From Flavipsychrobacter sp. (GTDB lineage Bacteria; Bacteroidota; Bacteroidia; Chitinophagales; Chitinophagaceae): a stretch of 64,000 bases of DNA. Positions 45,366 through 54,577 of this stretch are shown one piece after another. Each line of letters begins with the position of its first letter. Position 1 is the stretch's first letter. The notes under the pieces were generated by a model. It ran no database searches. It saw only the letters and a program-made list of their open reading frames with translations, and was not told the DNA's origin. The stretch covers positions 42,605 through 106,604 of the forward strand of contig JAJNBJ010000021.1 in assembly GCA_021155965.1 (NCBI GenBank), in the 5' to 3' direction. Made by a program: the position numbers and the translations under genes.

Positions 45366-45388
45366 ACAATCCGAGTATATTATTTTTT

Positions 45389-45423
45389 GTAGGGGCTGAA
45401 AAATTTCAGCCCCTACTTTTTTG
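45389..45423 (+). terminator. Terminator of the pdxA transcript
   Basis: GTAGGGGCTGAAA pairs with TTTCAGCCCCTAC, followed by TTTTTT. Confidence 0.85.
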
Positions 45424-45458
45424 TATGCATATCCAACATCTTACGCGACCAAAAAGAA

Positions 45459-45487
45459 GAATGGCTGCAAAATTTGCAGCCATTCTC
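45459..45487 (-). terminator. Terminator of the giant T9SS cargo gene
   Basis: GAATGGCTGCAAA pairs with TTTGCAGCCATTC around a single A; on the minus strand a T-rich tract (from AAAAAGAAG) follows. Together with the adjacent pdxA terminator this separates two convergent units. Confidence 0.8.
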
Positions 45488-45541
45488 ATTATTTGAATTA
45501 AACTCATTTCCGCATTCCATCACATTCCCCACATTACCGCA

Positions 45542-48500
45542 TTAGTTCGCCTGTTTCACCAGCTTGTCGGTTTTCACCAGTTCGCCGTTCACATCATACA
45601 GCTTGATGAGGTAGATGCCATCGGGTATTCCCGCAAGGTCCACATCCACTGCATTTGCCTGGTCTATCAATGTTTTGCCGTCCATGCCCATCACCACCAG
45701 GCGCAACTCTTCTGCCGATTCAATATGCAGTACCTGGTTTGCAGGGTTGGGGAATACCTTTATATCACCATTGGCTATGGTATTGCCTGCGGGGTCTTCT
45801 CCCGGCTTGGGCCTGAAGTAAACAACCACAAATGCCGGCGATACCGACATACAGCCATGCAGGTCTGTTACCCGGACCGTGTAGCTGCCAAGGCCCCTGT
45901 TGCGGCAATGTGCTGTAACTGCATCTGCACCAGATATAGCTACCATGCTCTTATACCACTGGTAGGTAACGAATGAAGTGCCGGTATGCAGGTATATGCC
46001 ATCGTAAGTAATAACCGGGTTGGGCAATGGCCATTCCGTTACCGTTGTTGACAAGCTGCTGATAGTGCAGGATGTTGTTGGCAGCGTGCCCACCGTTATT
46101 TCTACAGAATAAGTACCTGATGCCGTGGCCACATAGCTGGCAGTAGTGGCGCCGGGTATATTTACGCCGCCCACTTTCCATTGGTATTGCACCGTGCCTA
46201 TACCTGAAATAACCGAGGCATAGAGGCTCACACTGCCGCCCCAGCAGAAGCTGGTTGCCGCCATAGGCGATATTATTGGCGCAGGCACTACGGTCACGTT
46301 CTCGGGCGCCGATAAAGAACTGCATCCGCCCACAATAGCCGTTACCCTCACTGTATATGCGCCGGTAGCGGTAGCTGTGTAAGATGCGTTGGTTGCGCCC
46401 GGTATGGCAACGCCGCCCTTATACCATGTATAAGTATACGGGCCGGCGGGGGCATCCAGTATCACGCTGAGGCCTGCGCATATCAGCGTGGTGCCCGATG
46501 GCACGATAGATGCCGGCGGCGCTACAGTAATAGTTACCACTATACTGTTGGAAATAGTGGCGCAACCGATAGAGTTGGTGATCCTTACCGTATAGGTGCC
46601 GGCAGCAGTAGCGCTGTGGGTGGAGTTGGTAGCCCCTGCAATGGGCAGGCCGCCAAGCCGCCACTCGTAAGAGTACCCGGCGCCTGTAGACGCCGAAAGC
46701 AGAACGCTGCTGCCAAAGCAGAAGGTGGTTGGGCCGCCTGCGGTAATAACAGCCGTAGGCGATGGCGTAAGCGTGAAAGAGGCCGTTGGCGATACTGCAC
46801 TGCAGCCGGTTGTATTAGTGACCCTTACCGAATAAACACCCGCAACAGTAGGCTGGTAGGTTGCCGCAACCGCACCGCTTATAGGCGTTACTGTGCTTGT
46901 GGTAGTTGGCGCATACAGCCACTGGTATGTAACACCCGCGGCAGGAACCGGGGTTGCTGTAATAGTTGGCACTGTGCTGGCACATACCGTCATTGAACCG
47001 GAAGGCGATATAGTTACAGATATTGGATTGTTAGTGACAGACACCGCCGGCGATGTAATGGAACAGGAGCCTAACGTGATCGTTACCGTATAAAAGCCTG
47101 CCGCCCCGCTGGACACCACATGTGTGGCATTGGTGGCGCCGGGTATTATGCCGGGATTGCGCCATTGATACCTGTAGCCTGCTCCGGTTGTCGCCGTAAG
47201 TGATACATTATCTCCGGGGCACAAAGCGGTGCTGCCCAGCGGTGTAATGATGGACACAGGAATAGGCATAACGGTCACTGTTACCTGGGTAGCACATCCG
47301 CCAAAATTATAGTTGATCACAGATGTGCCCGGGGCAACGCCTGTAACCAGGCCGGTTGTAGAGTTAACTGTTGCCACACTTGTGGTTACGCTGCTCCATG
47401 TGCCACCACCTGTTGCATTAGAGAGTAAAGTTGTGGATCCCTGGCAAACCGTGAGTGTGCCGGTGATAGGCGTACTTAATACATTTACTGTTATTACCGC
47501 AGATCTTGAGCAGCCATTGCCGCCCGTGTAAATAACCGTATCTGTGCCCGGCCCTATGTCGGCGCTTACGGTAACTGTTGTAGATGTAACGCCCGAAACA
47601 AAATTAACGGTGGCAGTGCCTGCAGTTGATGTCCACATATCTCCGAAAGTGCTCGCTCCGCCACTCACCAAAGTGGTTGTCTGACCAAGGCAAATACTCA
47701 TTACACCTGTTATAGGCGTTGGGGATGGATCTACCGTAACCGTTTTTGATACCGTACATCCCGAACCGACCGTATATCTTATTGTATCCACACCGGGGGT
47801 TATACCCGTTGCAATACCTGATGTTGCACCAATGGTGAGGTTGGGATTAATGGCCGTCCATGTGCCGCTACCCGGTGAGGAAGTGTAAGTAACAACTTCT
47901 GCCACACAGATAGAATTAGGGCCAGAGATGGGTGAAGGCGCAGGATTTACTGTAAACTGCACGCAGCGCACACATCCGGGGACCTCATCCTTTGTATAAC
48001 ATATATCCGCAGTGCCCGGGGTTACCCCGTTCACATCGCCAAATACAGAACCTATGGTCACGATAGAGGTATTGGAACTGGACCACAGTCCTGATCCCGA
48101 CCCGGGGGTTGTAAGCGTAAAAGATGGCGCACCCACACATATTAATGTCGTGGACGGAACGAACGGTGAAGGCATTGCCGACACGGTCATTGGATATGTA
48201 GTATAACAGCCTGTCGCCAATGTATATGTTATGATGGGAGTACCACCGAACACGCCACAAACCAAACCTGTTGTAGCATCTACACTGCCTGATGCCGCCA
48301 GGCTACTGCTCCAGGTACCGCCTGCATCAGGGTTATCAAGGTCGGTGCAGTCACCGGCACATAACGCATTAACACTGCCGGTTATGGCCGCCGGGTTTGG
48401 ATTTACCGTTACCAGGCTGGTGGTGAAGCAACCTGTGCCCATAGTGTAACTGATAGTTGCCACACCTGCGCTGCCACCACCGGTAATGGTTGCAGAAGTT

Positions 48501-50830
48501 CCCGCACCCACAACTGTTACCAGGGTTGGGTCATCGGGGCTGCTCCATGTGCCTCCTGCCAGTGTATTCGTTAATGTTATTGAGCTGCCCATGCACACCT
48601 GTGTGGGGCCTGAGATTGCAGAAGGTGATGCATTGACCACGATAGACAACGACCGGGAACAAAGTGTACCGGGCATCTGGTACCTGATAGTTGCTGTACC
48701 AGTGCCGGGGCCTGCTGTAAAGACACCGCCGCTGGTAATACTGCCCGGGCCCGATATTACTGCCCACGTACCGCCACTTGGCGTGGTGCTATAGGTTGTT
48801 ACGGAGCCCACGCATACCGAGGTCGGGCCTGATATAGCCGCAGGTGTGATATTAACGGATATAGTCCGCGTTGCGATACAAGTAGTTACGCTATGCGTAT
48901 AAGTCAGCGTCACAACGTCAAAAGAGAGCCCGCCGGTAGAACCACCCGTTACTATTGTTGTAGTACTCGGGCCGAATCCTGCCGTTGCAAGGGTTGTGGA
49001 ACTGGTTGTCCATGTACCTATTACAGGTTCTGTAAAACCGGATACAGAAGACCCTTCACACACAGCAGACGGGCCACCTGTAATTGCAGGAGGTGATGGA
49101 TGAACAGTTACTACCGCCGTGCTAGTGCAGGTTGTAGGCAGTGTGTAAACAATTGAAACAGTGCCTGCAAGGCCGGGACTGATCTCCCCTGTCACGGGGT
49201 CTATCGTGCCCGTGCCGGTCACACCTATCAGCGACCATGTGCCGCCGGAAGGAGTAGCAGTTACTGTTGTAATACGGCCGGCAATGCACGAAACAAGCGG
49301 CCCACCGCCCACCGCTGTGATGACAGATGGCAACGGATGCACTGTTACTACAGCTACACGCGGACAGCCAAATGCCGAACTGGCGGAGATAGTTGCCGTA
49401 CCCGCAGCCATGCCTGTAACAACGCCTGAAGTGATGCCAACTGTTGCTACGGAAGTGGCAGAACTGGTCCATGTAACGCCTGTCATAGCAGTAGAGAGTG
49501 TAGTGGTGCCTAAAACACAAACCTCCAGCAAACCTGTAATAGGTGGTGGCGTTGCATTCACATTCATATTATGCGATATCGAACAGCCGGTTGAAGGATC
49601 GGTATAAAAAATATCAACGCTGCCCGCTCCACCTGGCGCACCGCAAACAATGCCCGTTGAAGAGCCTACTGTTGCACGGGCAACACTGCCTGATGTCCAG
49701 AAGCCGCCGGGGGTGGGGTCGGTCAGAGTAACACAATATTCTTCACATACTGAAATGGGGCCTGCTATAGGCAACGGCAGAGGCTTCACCGTTACTGCCT
49801 TTGAAGTCCGGCAACCCGGCGTGCCGGCTGTCAGCTCGTAAATTACGGCAACAGTTCCTGAAAAAACTCCTGTCAGCACACCGGTAACAGGATCAATACT
49901 GCCTACGGCAAGATTACTGGTTGACCATGTGCCGCCAGGGACGCTTTCGGTGAACGTAATTGTTTGCCCTATACAAACATTGTCCGGGCCGCTGATAACA
50001 CCGGGCCGGCATATGGGGGTAATTGTTACCAGGCCATTGCAGGTGGTCCTGCAGCCGCGCGTATTGCTGACCGCATATACACCAAGGCCTACGCCTGCAG
50101 TAAAATTTGAGCCGCCGCCGCCGCCGCTGTGGTAGCCACCGCCGCCCCCTAAATGACCGCCGCCGCCGCCGCCGCCGCTCCAGCCGCCATCACCACCTAC
50201 TCCCGAGCCTCCCGAAGTACCTCCAGGACCGGAGCATGTGCCACAAGCACCTGGTGAACCACCCAAACCGGGGATTGTATTGCCTCCTGCACCGCCGGTA
50301 GCTGAACCGCAACCGCCACCAGCCTCACCGGTAGCCGCACCGCCGTCGCCTCCACGGTCCACATCAAAACCGCAATTGCAGCCTGCGCCACCGCCACCTG
50401 CACCAATAGCAACAGGAAGGCCTGCATAATAAACATCTGAAGCGCCGCCGCCGCCGCCGCCAGCACGCCCGCCGAGGCCAAGCGTACCGTTACCGCCGCC
50501 ATTCCACCCGCCTGCGCCACCCGCAAAGGTTGTGGCATTCTGCCCGCACTGGCCTACCCTTATATCCAGCACCTGGCCGGGGGTAACTACCATGTCCACA
50601 TTCACACAGCCGCCATAGCCTGGCCTGTCGGGAGTGAAAATAGGATCGGAGTTCTGCCCTCCGGGAGCGCCCTGTGCATGTATGGTAACTACAGTAACGC
50701 CTGCCGGCACTGTATAGTATTGCACAGTTGGAGAGTAAGTAAATACCGCCATCTGGGCATTGGCAGCCATGTTGCAGCCAACGGATAGAATTAATAGCAG
50801 CAGTCTCAGGGGTTTGTACATTTTGTTCAT
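45542..50830 (-). CDS. Giant glycine-rich and Ig-repeat T9SS cargo protein
   Basis: 1762 residues from the ATG at 50830 (the TTG further upstream starts no better signal). Signal peptide: MYKPLRLLLLILSVGCNMAANAQ. Residues 30-270: beta-helix-like glycine-rich domain with strings of Gly and Cys (for example GGCGSATGGAGG). Residues 277-1192: twelve BID/Ig-like repeats of about 75 residues, each of the form 'ITG...C.G....GGTWSS....VATV...G.VTGV..GT..I.Y...GC....TV.P.P'. Residues 1193-1680: six PKD/Ig-type repeats (YQW...). Residues 1690-1762: type A sorting domain (VFPNPANQVLHI ... IPDGIYLIKLYD). Likely an adhesin-like surface fibre. Confidence 0.92.
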   Translation of the reverse strand: MNKMYKPLRLLLLILSVGCNMAANAQMAVFTYSPTVQYYTVPAGVTVVTIHAQGAPGGQNSDPIFTPDRPGYGGCVNVDMVVTPGQVLDIRVGQCGQNATTFAGGAGGWNGGGNGTLGLGGRAGGGGGGASDVYYAGLPVAIGAGGGGAGCNCGFDVDRGGDGGAATGEAGGGCGSATGGAGGNTIPGLGGSPGACGTCSGPGGTSGGSGVGGDGGWSGGGGGGGHLGGGGGYHSGGGGGSNFTAGVGLGVYAVSNTRGCRTTCNGLVTITPICRPGVISGPDNVCIGQTITFTESVPGGTWSTSNLAVGSIDPVTGVLTGVFSGTVAVIYELTAGTPGCRTSKAVTVKPLPLPIAGPISVCEEYCVTLTDPTPGGFWTSGSVARATVGSSTGIVCGAPGGAGSVDIFYTDPSTGCSISHNMNVNATPPPITGLLEVCVLGTTTLSTAMTGVTWTSSATSVATVGITSGVVTGMAAGTATISASSAFGCPRVAVVTVHPLPSVITAVGGGPLVSCIAGRITTVTATPSGGTWSLIGVTGTGTIDPVTGEISPGLAGTVSIVYTLPTTCTSTAVVTVHPSPPAITGGPSAVCEGSSVSGFTEPVIGTWTTSSTTLATAGFGPSTTTIVTGGSTGGLSFDVVTLTYTHSVTTCIATRTISVNITPAAISGPTSVCVGSVTTYSTTPSGGTWAVISGPGSITSGGVFTAGPGTGTATIRYQMPGTLCSRSLSIVVNASPSAISGPTQVCMGSSITLTNTLAGGTWSSPDDPTLVTVVGAGTSATITGGGSAGVATISYTMGTGCFTTSLVTVNPNPAAITGSVNALCAGDCTDLDNPDAGGTWSSSLAASGSVDATTGLVCGVFGGTPIITYTLATGCYTTYPMTVSAMPSPFVPSTTLICVGAPSFTLTTPGSGSGLWSSSNTSIVTIGSVFGDVNGVTPGTADICYTKDEVPGCVRCVQFTVNPAPSPISGPNSICVAEVVTYTSSPGSGTWTAINPNLTIGATSGIATGITPGVDTIRYTVGSGCTVSKTVTVDPSPTPITGVMSICLGQTTTLVSGGASTFGDMWTSTAGTATVNFVSGVTSTTVTVSADIGPGTDTVIYTGGNGCSRSAVITVNVLSTPITGTLTVCQGSTTLLSNATGGGTWSSVTTSVATVNSTTGLVTGVAPGTSVINYNFGGCATQVTVTVMPIPVSIITPLGSTALCPGDNVSLTATTGAGYRYQWRNPGIIPGATNATHVVSSGAAGFYTVTITLGSCSITSPAVSVTNNPISVTISPSGSMTVCASTVPTITATPVPAAGVTYQWLYAPTTTSTVTPISGAVAATYQPTVAGVYSVRVTNTTGCSAVSPTASFTLTPSPTAVITAGGPTTFCFGSSVLLSASTGAGYSYEWRLGGLPIAGATNSTHSATAAGTYTVRITNSIGCATISNSIVVTITVAPPASIVPSGTTLICAGLSVILDAPAGPYTYTWYKGGVAIPGATNASYTATATGAYTVRVTAIVGGCSSLSAPENVTVVPAPIISPMAATSFCWGGSVSLYASVISGIGTVQYQWKVGGVNIPGATTASYVATASGTYSVEITVGTLPTTSCTISSLSTTVTEWPLPNPVITYDGIYLHTGTSFVTYQWYKSMVAISGADAVTAHCRNRGLGSYTVRVTDLHGCMSVSPAFVVVYFRPKPGEDPAGNTIANGDIKVFPNPANQVLHIESAEELRLVVMGMDGKTLIDQANAVDVDLAGIPDGIYLIKLYDVNGELVKTDKLVKQAN

Positions 50831-51103
50831 TTTATAAACTTTTAAGCACTTGTATTGAGCGTAAATTATTTGCAAACACACAATGCACGGTAAAAGAAAC
50901 AACCCCTTTCGCAAAGGCTATTTTCTTTCCGGGCAAGTTTGTTCTAAAGGTAGGGAAAATTTTATAATAATTTCAGGCTTTTCTGATATATTTTATTAAA
51001 CCTAAATCAAGCGCAATACGCTGTACCCGAAATTATTAACTGTCAGCAAAACAAAGCTTTAAACAGCTAAAAACATACGCGTAAAAACCGATATATAGTG
51101 AAA
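50831..51103. other. Intergenic region upstream of the giant cargo gene
   Basis: About 270 bp, AT-rich. It should hold the promoter of the giant gene; nothing else could be recognised. Confidence 0.4.
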
Positions 51104-51616
51104 TTACCTCTTGCTTTGTCCGAAGTATTTACAGTCGTAGGAAGTGGTGTCCTGCTGCACATGGAAGAGCAGCCAGAGGCTGTCGTTACGCATTTTACCC
51201 CAGCCACTGTAGGTAGTGCTGTTGTTGGAGCCTATGAAAGTGAATGAATCTGTAGACTGTATGGTGCAGATGGCGCTGTCTTCGGGATTATTAAGCAGGT
51301 TGTGCATGACCATTTCCACAGAGTCGCGCAATACTGCCAGCAATTGGATAGAATATACTTTAACCGTATCGTTGAAAGAGCTGAAACCGCAACTGTCGAA
51401 ACCGTTATAATTGTAGATGAACTTATCCCTCATCAGCGTCTGGCACCTGTTGCCTTCAAAGCCCCTCGGGCACTCACATTCGCCGCCCAGGCAAACCCCG
51501 CGGTTGAGGCAGGTTACGTTATGGCATTTATTCCTGTTGCAGGAAGAATAGGTAACAGCCAATACGGCTGAAAGGGCAACTATAACGGTAATAACAACAT
51601 TGCGTAATGCGCTCAT
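51104..51616 (-). CDS. EGF-like domain lipoprotein, unknown function
   Basis: 170 residues. MSALRNVVITVIVALSAVLAVTYSSC resembles a lipoprotein signal with Cys26. Residues 31-58 are an EGF-like module with six cysteines: C31, C36, C42, C47, C49, C58 in CHNVTCLNRGVCLGGECEC and PRGFEGNRC, the classic spacing. The rest is beta-rich (YNYNGFDSCGFSSFNDTVKVYSIQLLAVL ... STTYSGWGKMRNDSLWLLFHVQ), with no recognised family. Confidence 0.75.
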   Translation of the reverse strand: MSALRNVVITVIVALSAVLAVTYSSCNRNKCHNVTCLNRGVCLGGECECPRGFEGNRCQTLMRDKFIYNYNGFDSCGFSSFNDTVKVYSIQLLAVLRDSVEMVMHNLLNNPEDSAICTIQSTDSFTFIGSNNSTTYSGWGKMRNDSLWLLFHVQQDTTSYDCKYFGQSKR

Positions 51617-51773
51617 AAACGGAATTTGGAACTGCTAAAATATCAAATGTTTTATCAAAGATAAAGTTTGAAGCGGATTTTTTTGATCATAACGCCCTTT
51701 TTTATAGCGGTTTTTATTGAGCGGTTAATAATATATAGCAGCCTGAACAGAAATGCACCACAAAACCATGGGT

Positions 51774-51801
51774 AAAAAAAGTCCCGCAAGGTTGCGGGAC
51801 T
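51774..51801 (-). terminator. Intrinsic terminator without an annotated upstream gene
   Basis: GTCCCGCAA (51781-51789) pairs with TTGCGGGAC (51792-51800) around GG; on the minus strand seven or more Ts follow. No minus-strand gene lies immediately upstream. Confidence 0.75.
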
Positions 51802-51854
51802 AAAGTTTTCACGGTGCCAGGGAAATATCTTGAGAGAATTGATTTCCGGCTTTA
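51774..51854 (-). ncRNA. Candidate minus-strand small RNA
   Basis: On the minus strand a TAACTTCG box (51861-51868, near-consensus -7) with TTG elements 15 or 22 bases upstream would start a transcript near 51854 that ends at the terminator 80 bases later. No ORF. Antisense readthrough from porT is the alternative explanation. Confidence 0.35.
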
Positions 51855-51957
51855 ATAACGCGAAGTTAAGGAATACTTGTTATCAAAACACAACTTTTTT
51901 GTTAAGATTTATTATTTATGTGCTGCTTTGGGCAAACTACTTAAGGGGTACATACTG

Positions 51958-51965
51958 TATCTTCG
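51958..51965 (+). promoter_or_regulatory. -7 box of porT
   Basis: TATCTTCG is one base from TAnnTTTG and lies 33 bases before the ATG at 51999. A TTTG at 51927-51930 is too far (27-base spacer) for the usual -33 element. Confidence 0.4.
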
Positions 51966-51998
51966 CGTTTTACGTTAGTAGCACACCAAACATTGTTC

Positions 51999-52697
51999 AT
52001 GCGCAGGAGTCTCTTATTAATTATTATCATATTTCTGCTTATTGCCCCTGCACGCGCCCAACGCAGAATGCTGAACATGGCTGAACATGATAATAAACCC
52101 TACTATTTCGGCATTACCTTTGGAGCCAATTATTCTGTTTACCGAATCAACTACACCAACACCTTCGCCTATACCGATACTTTTAAGCGTATACAACCCA
52201 ACTGGGGGCCGGGCTTTAACCTGGGCCTTATAGGCAACCTGAAGCTGAACCGCTTCATTGACCTCAGGTTTGTGCCCTGTATTGCTTTTGCTGAAAAAAA
52301 TATCAAGTACCAATATGGCTATCCTTCAGACAGCGCACTCAGCCGCAATGTGGAGGCCATCTATATGCACCTGCCGTTGCAGTTGAAGTTCAAGAGCGAC
52401 CGTATCAGGAACTTCCGTTTTTATGCGCTGCTTGGCGGCAAATTCGATTATGATATGGCATCGAATGCACGTTCTAAGCGCACAGACGAATTCATCAAGG
52501 TAAGCGCTGTGGATGTGGGCTATGAGATAGGCGTGGGCTTTGAGTTCTACAATCCTAATTTTATCTTCTCTCCTGAAATAAAGCTGAGCCAGGGCCTCAT
52601 CAACCAGCTGTACAAGGATGCAAGGCTGCCACTGTCAAACGCCATAGAAACGTTGTATACGCGGATGATCGTGATATCTATACATCTTGAAGGGTAA
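51999..52697 (+). CDS. porT: PorT-family outer-membrane beta-barrel (T9SS assembly)
   Basis: 232 residues from the ATG at 51999 (a TTG two codons earlier is less likely). Signal peptide MRRSLLLIIIIFLLIAPARAQ. Matches the PorT pattern: KPYYFGITFGANYSVYRINY, GFNLGLIGNLKLNRFIDLRFVPCIAFAEKNIKYQYG, VEAIYMHLPLQLKFKSDRIRNFRFYALLGGKFDYD, VDVGYEIGVGFEFYNPNFIFSPEIKLSQGL, and a C-terminal strand MIVISIHLEG. PorT is a membrane-spanning barrel required for T9SS export. Its presence explains the many T9SS cargo genes in this window. Confidence 0.85.
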   Translation: MRRSLLLIIIIFLLIAPARAQRRMLNMAEHDNKPYYFGITFGANYSVYRINYTNTFAYTDTFKRIQPNWGPGFNLGLIGNLKLNRFIDLRFVPCIAFAEKNIKYQYGYPSDSALSRNVEAIYMHLPLQLKFKSDRIRNFRFYALLGGKFDYDMASNARSKRTDEFIKVSAVDVGYEIGVGFEFYNPNFIFSPEIKLSQGLINQLYKDARLPLSNAIETLYTRMIVISIHLEG

Positions 52698-52780
52698 GTT
52701 AAAGCTGAAAGGATAACGCGAAAAGTAGTTTACCTTTGCCGCCGCAATTCAACCATTTCGGTTTTAACTTTTAACTTCAG

Positions 52781-53986
52781 ATGAAAGACGCATTCATAGT
52801 AGATGGCATACGCACACCAATAGGCAGTTTCAGGGGGACATTATCAGGCATACGGGCCGATGACCTTGCCGCAGTGGTGATGCGCAAACTGGTGGAACGC
52901 AACCCATCAATACCAGATGGTGTGATAGACGATGTGATATTCGGCAATACCAACCAGGCGGGTGATGACAACCGCAATGTGGCGCGTATGTCGCTATTGC
53001 TGGCAGGCATACCATGGAGCGTACCGGGTGAAACAGTGAACAGGCTTTGCGCTTCGGGCATGAGCGCTGTCATCAATGCAGCGCGTGCTATAAAAGCAGG
53101 AGATGGAGATGTTTTTATTGCAGGTGGTATGGAGCATATGACACGTGGGCCGTGGGTTATCTCCAAAACATCACAACCATTCGGACAGGATGCACAGATG
53201 TTCGACTCCAGTTTTGGCTGGCGGTTCATCAACCCGCGCATGCATGAACTGTATGGCACAGACCCGATGGGTGTTACCGCAGAGAACCTTGCCGAGCAAT
53301 ACAACATAAGCCGTGAAGACCAGGACAAATTTGCTTACCACTCACAAATGAAAGCTGCTGCTGCGCAGCAATCGGGCAGGCTGGCAGAAGAGATAACCCC
53401 TGTGGAGATACCACAGAAAAAAGGTGAGCCGACCATAGTATCTAAAGATGAGTTTTTAAAACCATCTACTACCATAGAAAAATTAGCACAGCTAAAACCA
53501 TCCTTTAAAAAGACAGGTACCGTAACTGCAGGCAATGCATCAGGGTTGAATGATGGTGCAGCAGCATTATATCTATTGTCAGGCGAAGCGGTGAAGCAGT
53601 ATAATGTTACTCCCAAGGCACGTATAGTTAGCTCGGCAGTTGTTGGTGTTGAACCGCGTATCATGGGTATAGGCCCTGTACTGGCAACAAAGAAAGCATT
53701 GGCAAAAGCGGGCCTCACGCTAAGCGACATTGATGTAATAGAACTGAATGAAGCATTTGCAGCGCAAAGCCTTGCATGCATCAGGCAATTAGGATTAGCC
53801 GATGATGATCCACGCATAAACCCTAATGGCGGCGCTATAGCGATAGGCCACCCACTGGGTATGAGTGGTGCGCGCATCACTTACTCTGCTGCTATAGAAC
53901 TGCATAAACAAAACAAACGCTATGCACTGGCTACAATGTGTATAGGCCTTGGGCAGGGATATGCGGTGATTATAGAAAAAGCGTAA
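52781..53986 (+). CDS. Acetyl-CoA C-acyltransferase (thiolase II family)
   Basis: 401 residues. Catalytic landmarks: DAFIVDGIRTPIGSFRGTL, NRLCASGMSAVINAARAI (acyl-accepting Cys), GGMEHMTRGPWVISK, NEAFAAQSLACIRQLG, NPNGGAIAIGHPLGMSGARI and ALATMCIGLGQGYAVIIE (second Cys, His). EHMTRGPW is close to the 3-oxoadipyl-CoA (PcaF/PaaJ) branch, but fatty-acid thiolases share it, so substrate is left open. Twelve bases ahead of the phosphatidyltransferase gene. Confidence 0.93.
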   Translation: MKDAFIVDGIRTPIGSFRGTLSGIRADDLAAVVMRKLVERNPSIPDGVIDDVIFGNTNQAGDDNRNVARMSLLLAGIPWSVPGETVNRLCASGMSAVINAARAIKAGDGDVFIAGGMEHMTRGPWVISKTSQPFGQDAQMFDSSFGWRFINPRMHELYGTDPMGVTAENLAEQYNISREDQDKFAYHSQMKAAAAQQSGRLAEEITPVEIPQKKGEPTIVSKDEFLKPSTTIEKLAQLKPSFKKTGTVTAGNASGLNDGAAALYLLSGEAVKQYNVTPKARIVSSAVVGVEPRIMGIGPVLATKKALAKAGLTLSDIDVIELNEAFAAQSLACIRQLGLADDDPRINPNGGAIAIGHPLGMSGARITYSAAIELHKQNKRYALATMCIGLGQGYAVIIEKA

Positions 53987-53998
53987 TCAATTAAATTT

Positions 53999-54574
53999 AT
54001 GCACAAGAGCAGCTACTATATGGTTAACGCAATAACCGTTTACCGACTGGTAGCTGCTTTTTTATTGCTGTATCTCATCATCAAAAAGCAAGAAGACATT
54101 TTTAAATGGTTCCTTGCTATCAGTTTTTTCACAGATGCCATTGATGGTTACCTCGCCAGGAAATACAAAGCCGTAAGTGTAATGGGATCAAAGCTGGACT
54201 CCATTGCCGATGACCTTACTATACTGATGGCAATAATAGGCGTGTTCGTTCTGGAACCTGGTTTCATCGGCCATGAGTTGCCGTGGGTTTTTGTTTTACT
54301 GGTGCTCTATTTTTCGCAGTTGATACTCTCCCTGATACGTTATCATAAACTGAGCAGCTTCCACACCTATGCCGCAAAAGTGGCGGCTGTGCTGCAAGGC
54401 AGCTTCCTGATACTGCTGTTCTTCCTGCCTGAATGGCCGTTATGGTTGTTCCGTATTGCAGCTATATTCACCATCATAGACCTGGTGGAAGAAATAATTC
54501 TTGTGCTGCTGCTACGCGAGTGGAAAACTGATGTGAAAGGATTGTATTGGGTGATGAGAAGGAAAGGAAAGTAG
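53999..54574 (+). CDS. CDP-alcohol phosphatidyltransferase family membrane protein
   Basis: 191 residues with about six transmembrane segments. The signature D-x2-D-G-x2-A-R-x8-G-x3-D-x3-D is present as DAIDGYLARKYKAVSVMGSKLDSIADD at about 43-69. Such enzymes attach an alcohol to a CDP-diacylglycerol (PgsA, PssA and relatives); which phospholipid is not evident. Likely inner membrane. Closely follows the thiolase. Confidence 0.9.
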   Translation: MHKSSYYMVNAITVYRLVAAFLLLYLIIKKQEDIFKWFLAISFFTDAIDGYLARKYKAVSVMGSKLDSIADDLTILMAIIGVFVLEPGFIGHELPWVFVLLVLYFSQLILSLIRYHKLSSFHTYAAKVAAVLQGSFLILLFFLPEWPLWLFRIAAIFTIIDLVEEIILVLLLREWKTDVKGLYWVMRRKGK

Positions 54575-54577
54575 CTA

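Larger units (their letters stand above)
51617..51998. other. 382-bp intergenic region with a minus-strand terminator and porT promoter
   Basis: Holds a strong minus-strand terminator (51774-51801), a minus-strand promoter-like box (51861-51868) and the porT -7 box (51958-51965). No ORF is supported between the EGF-like gene and porT. Confidence 0.6.

Noticed and set aside
45542..50830. Repeated DNA in the giant gene considered as a CRISPR or mobile repeat
   Set aside because: The repeats are degenerate, in frame, and encode regular Ig-like units, with no identical short repeat and spacer pattern.
50831..50914. Upstream TTG start of the giant cargo gene giving an alternative signal-like N-terminus
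   Set aside because: A second, better signal peptide follows from the ATG at 50830; a hydrophobic leader before it would be redundant.
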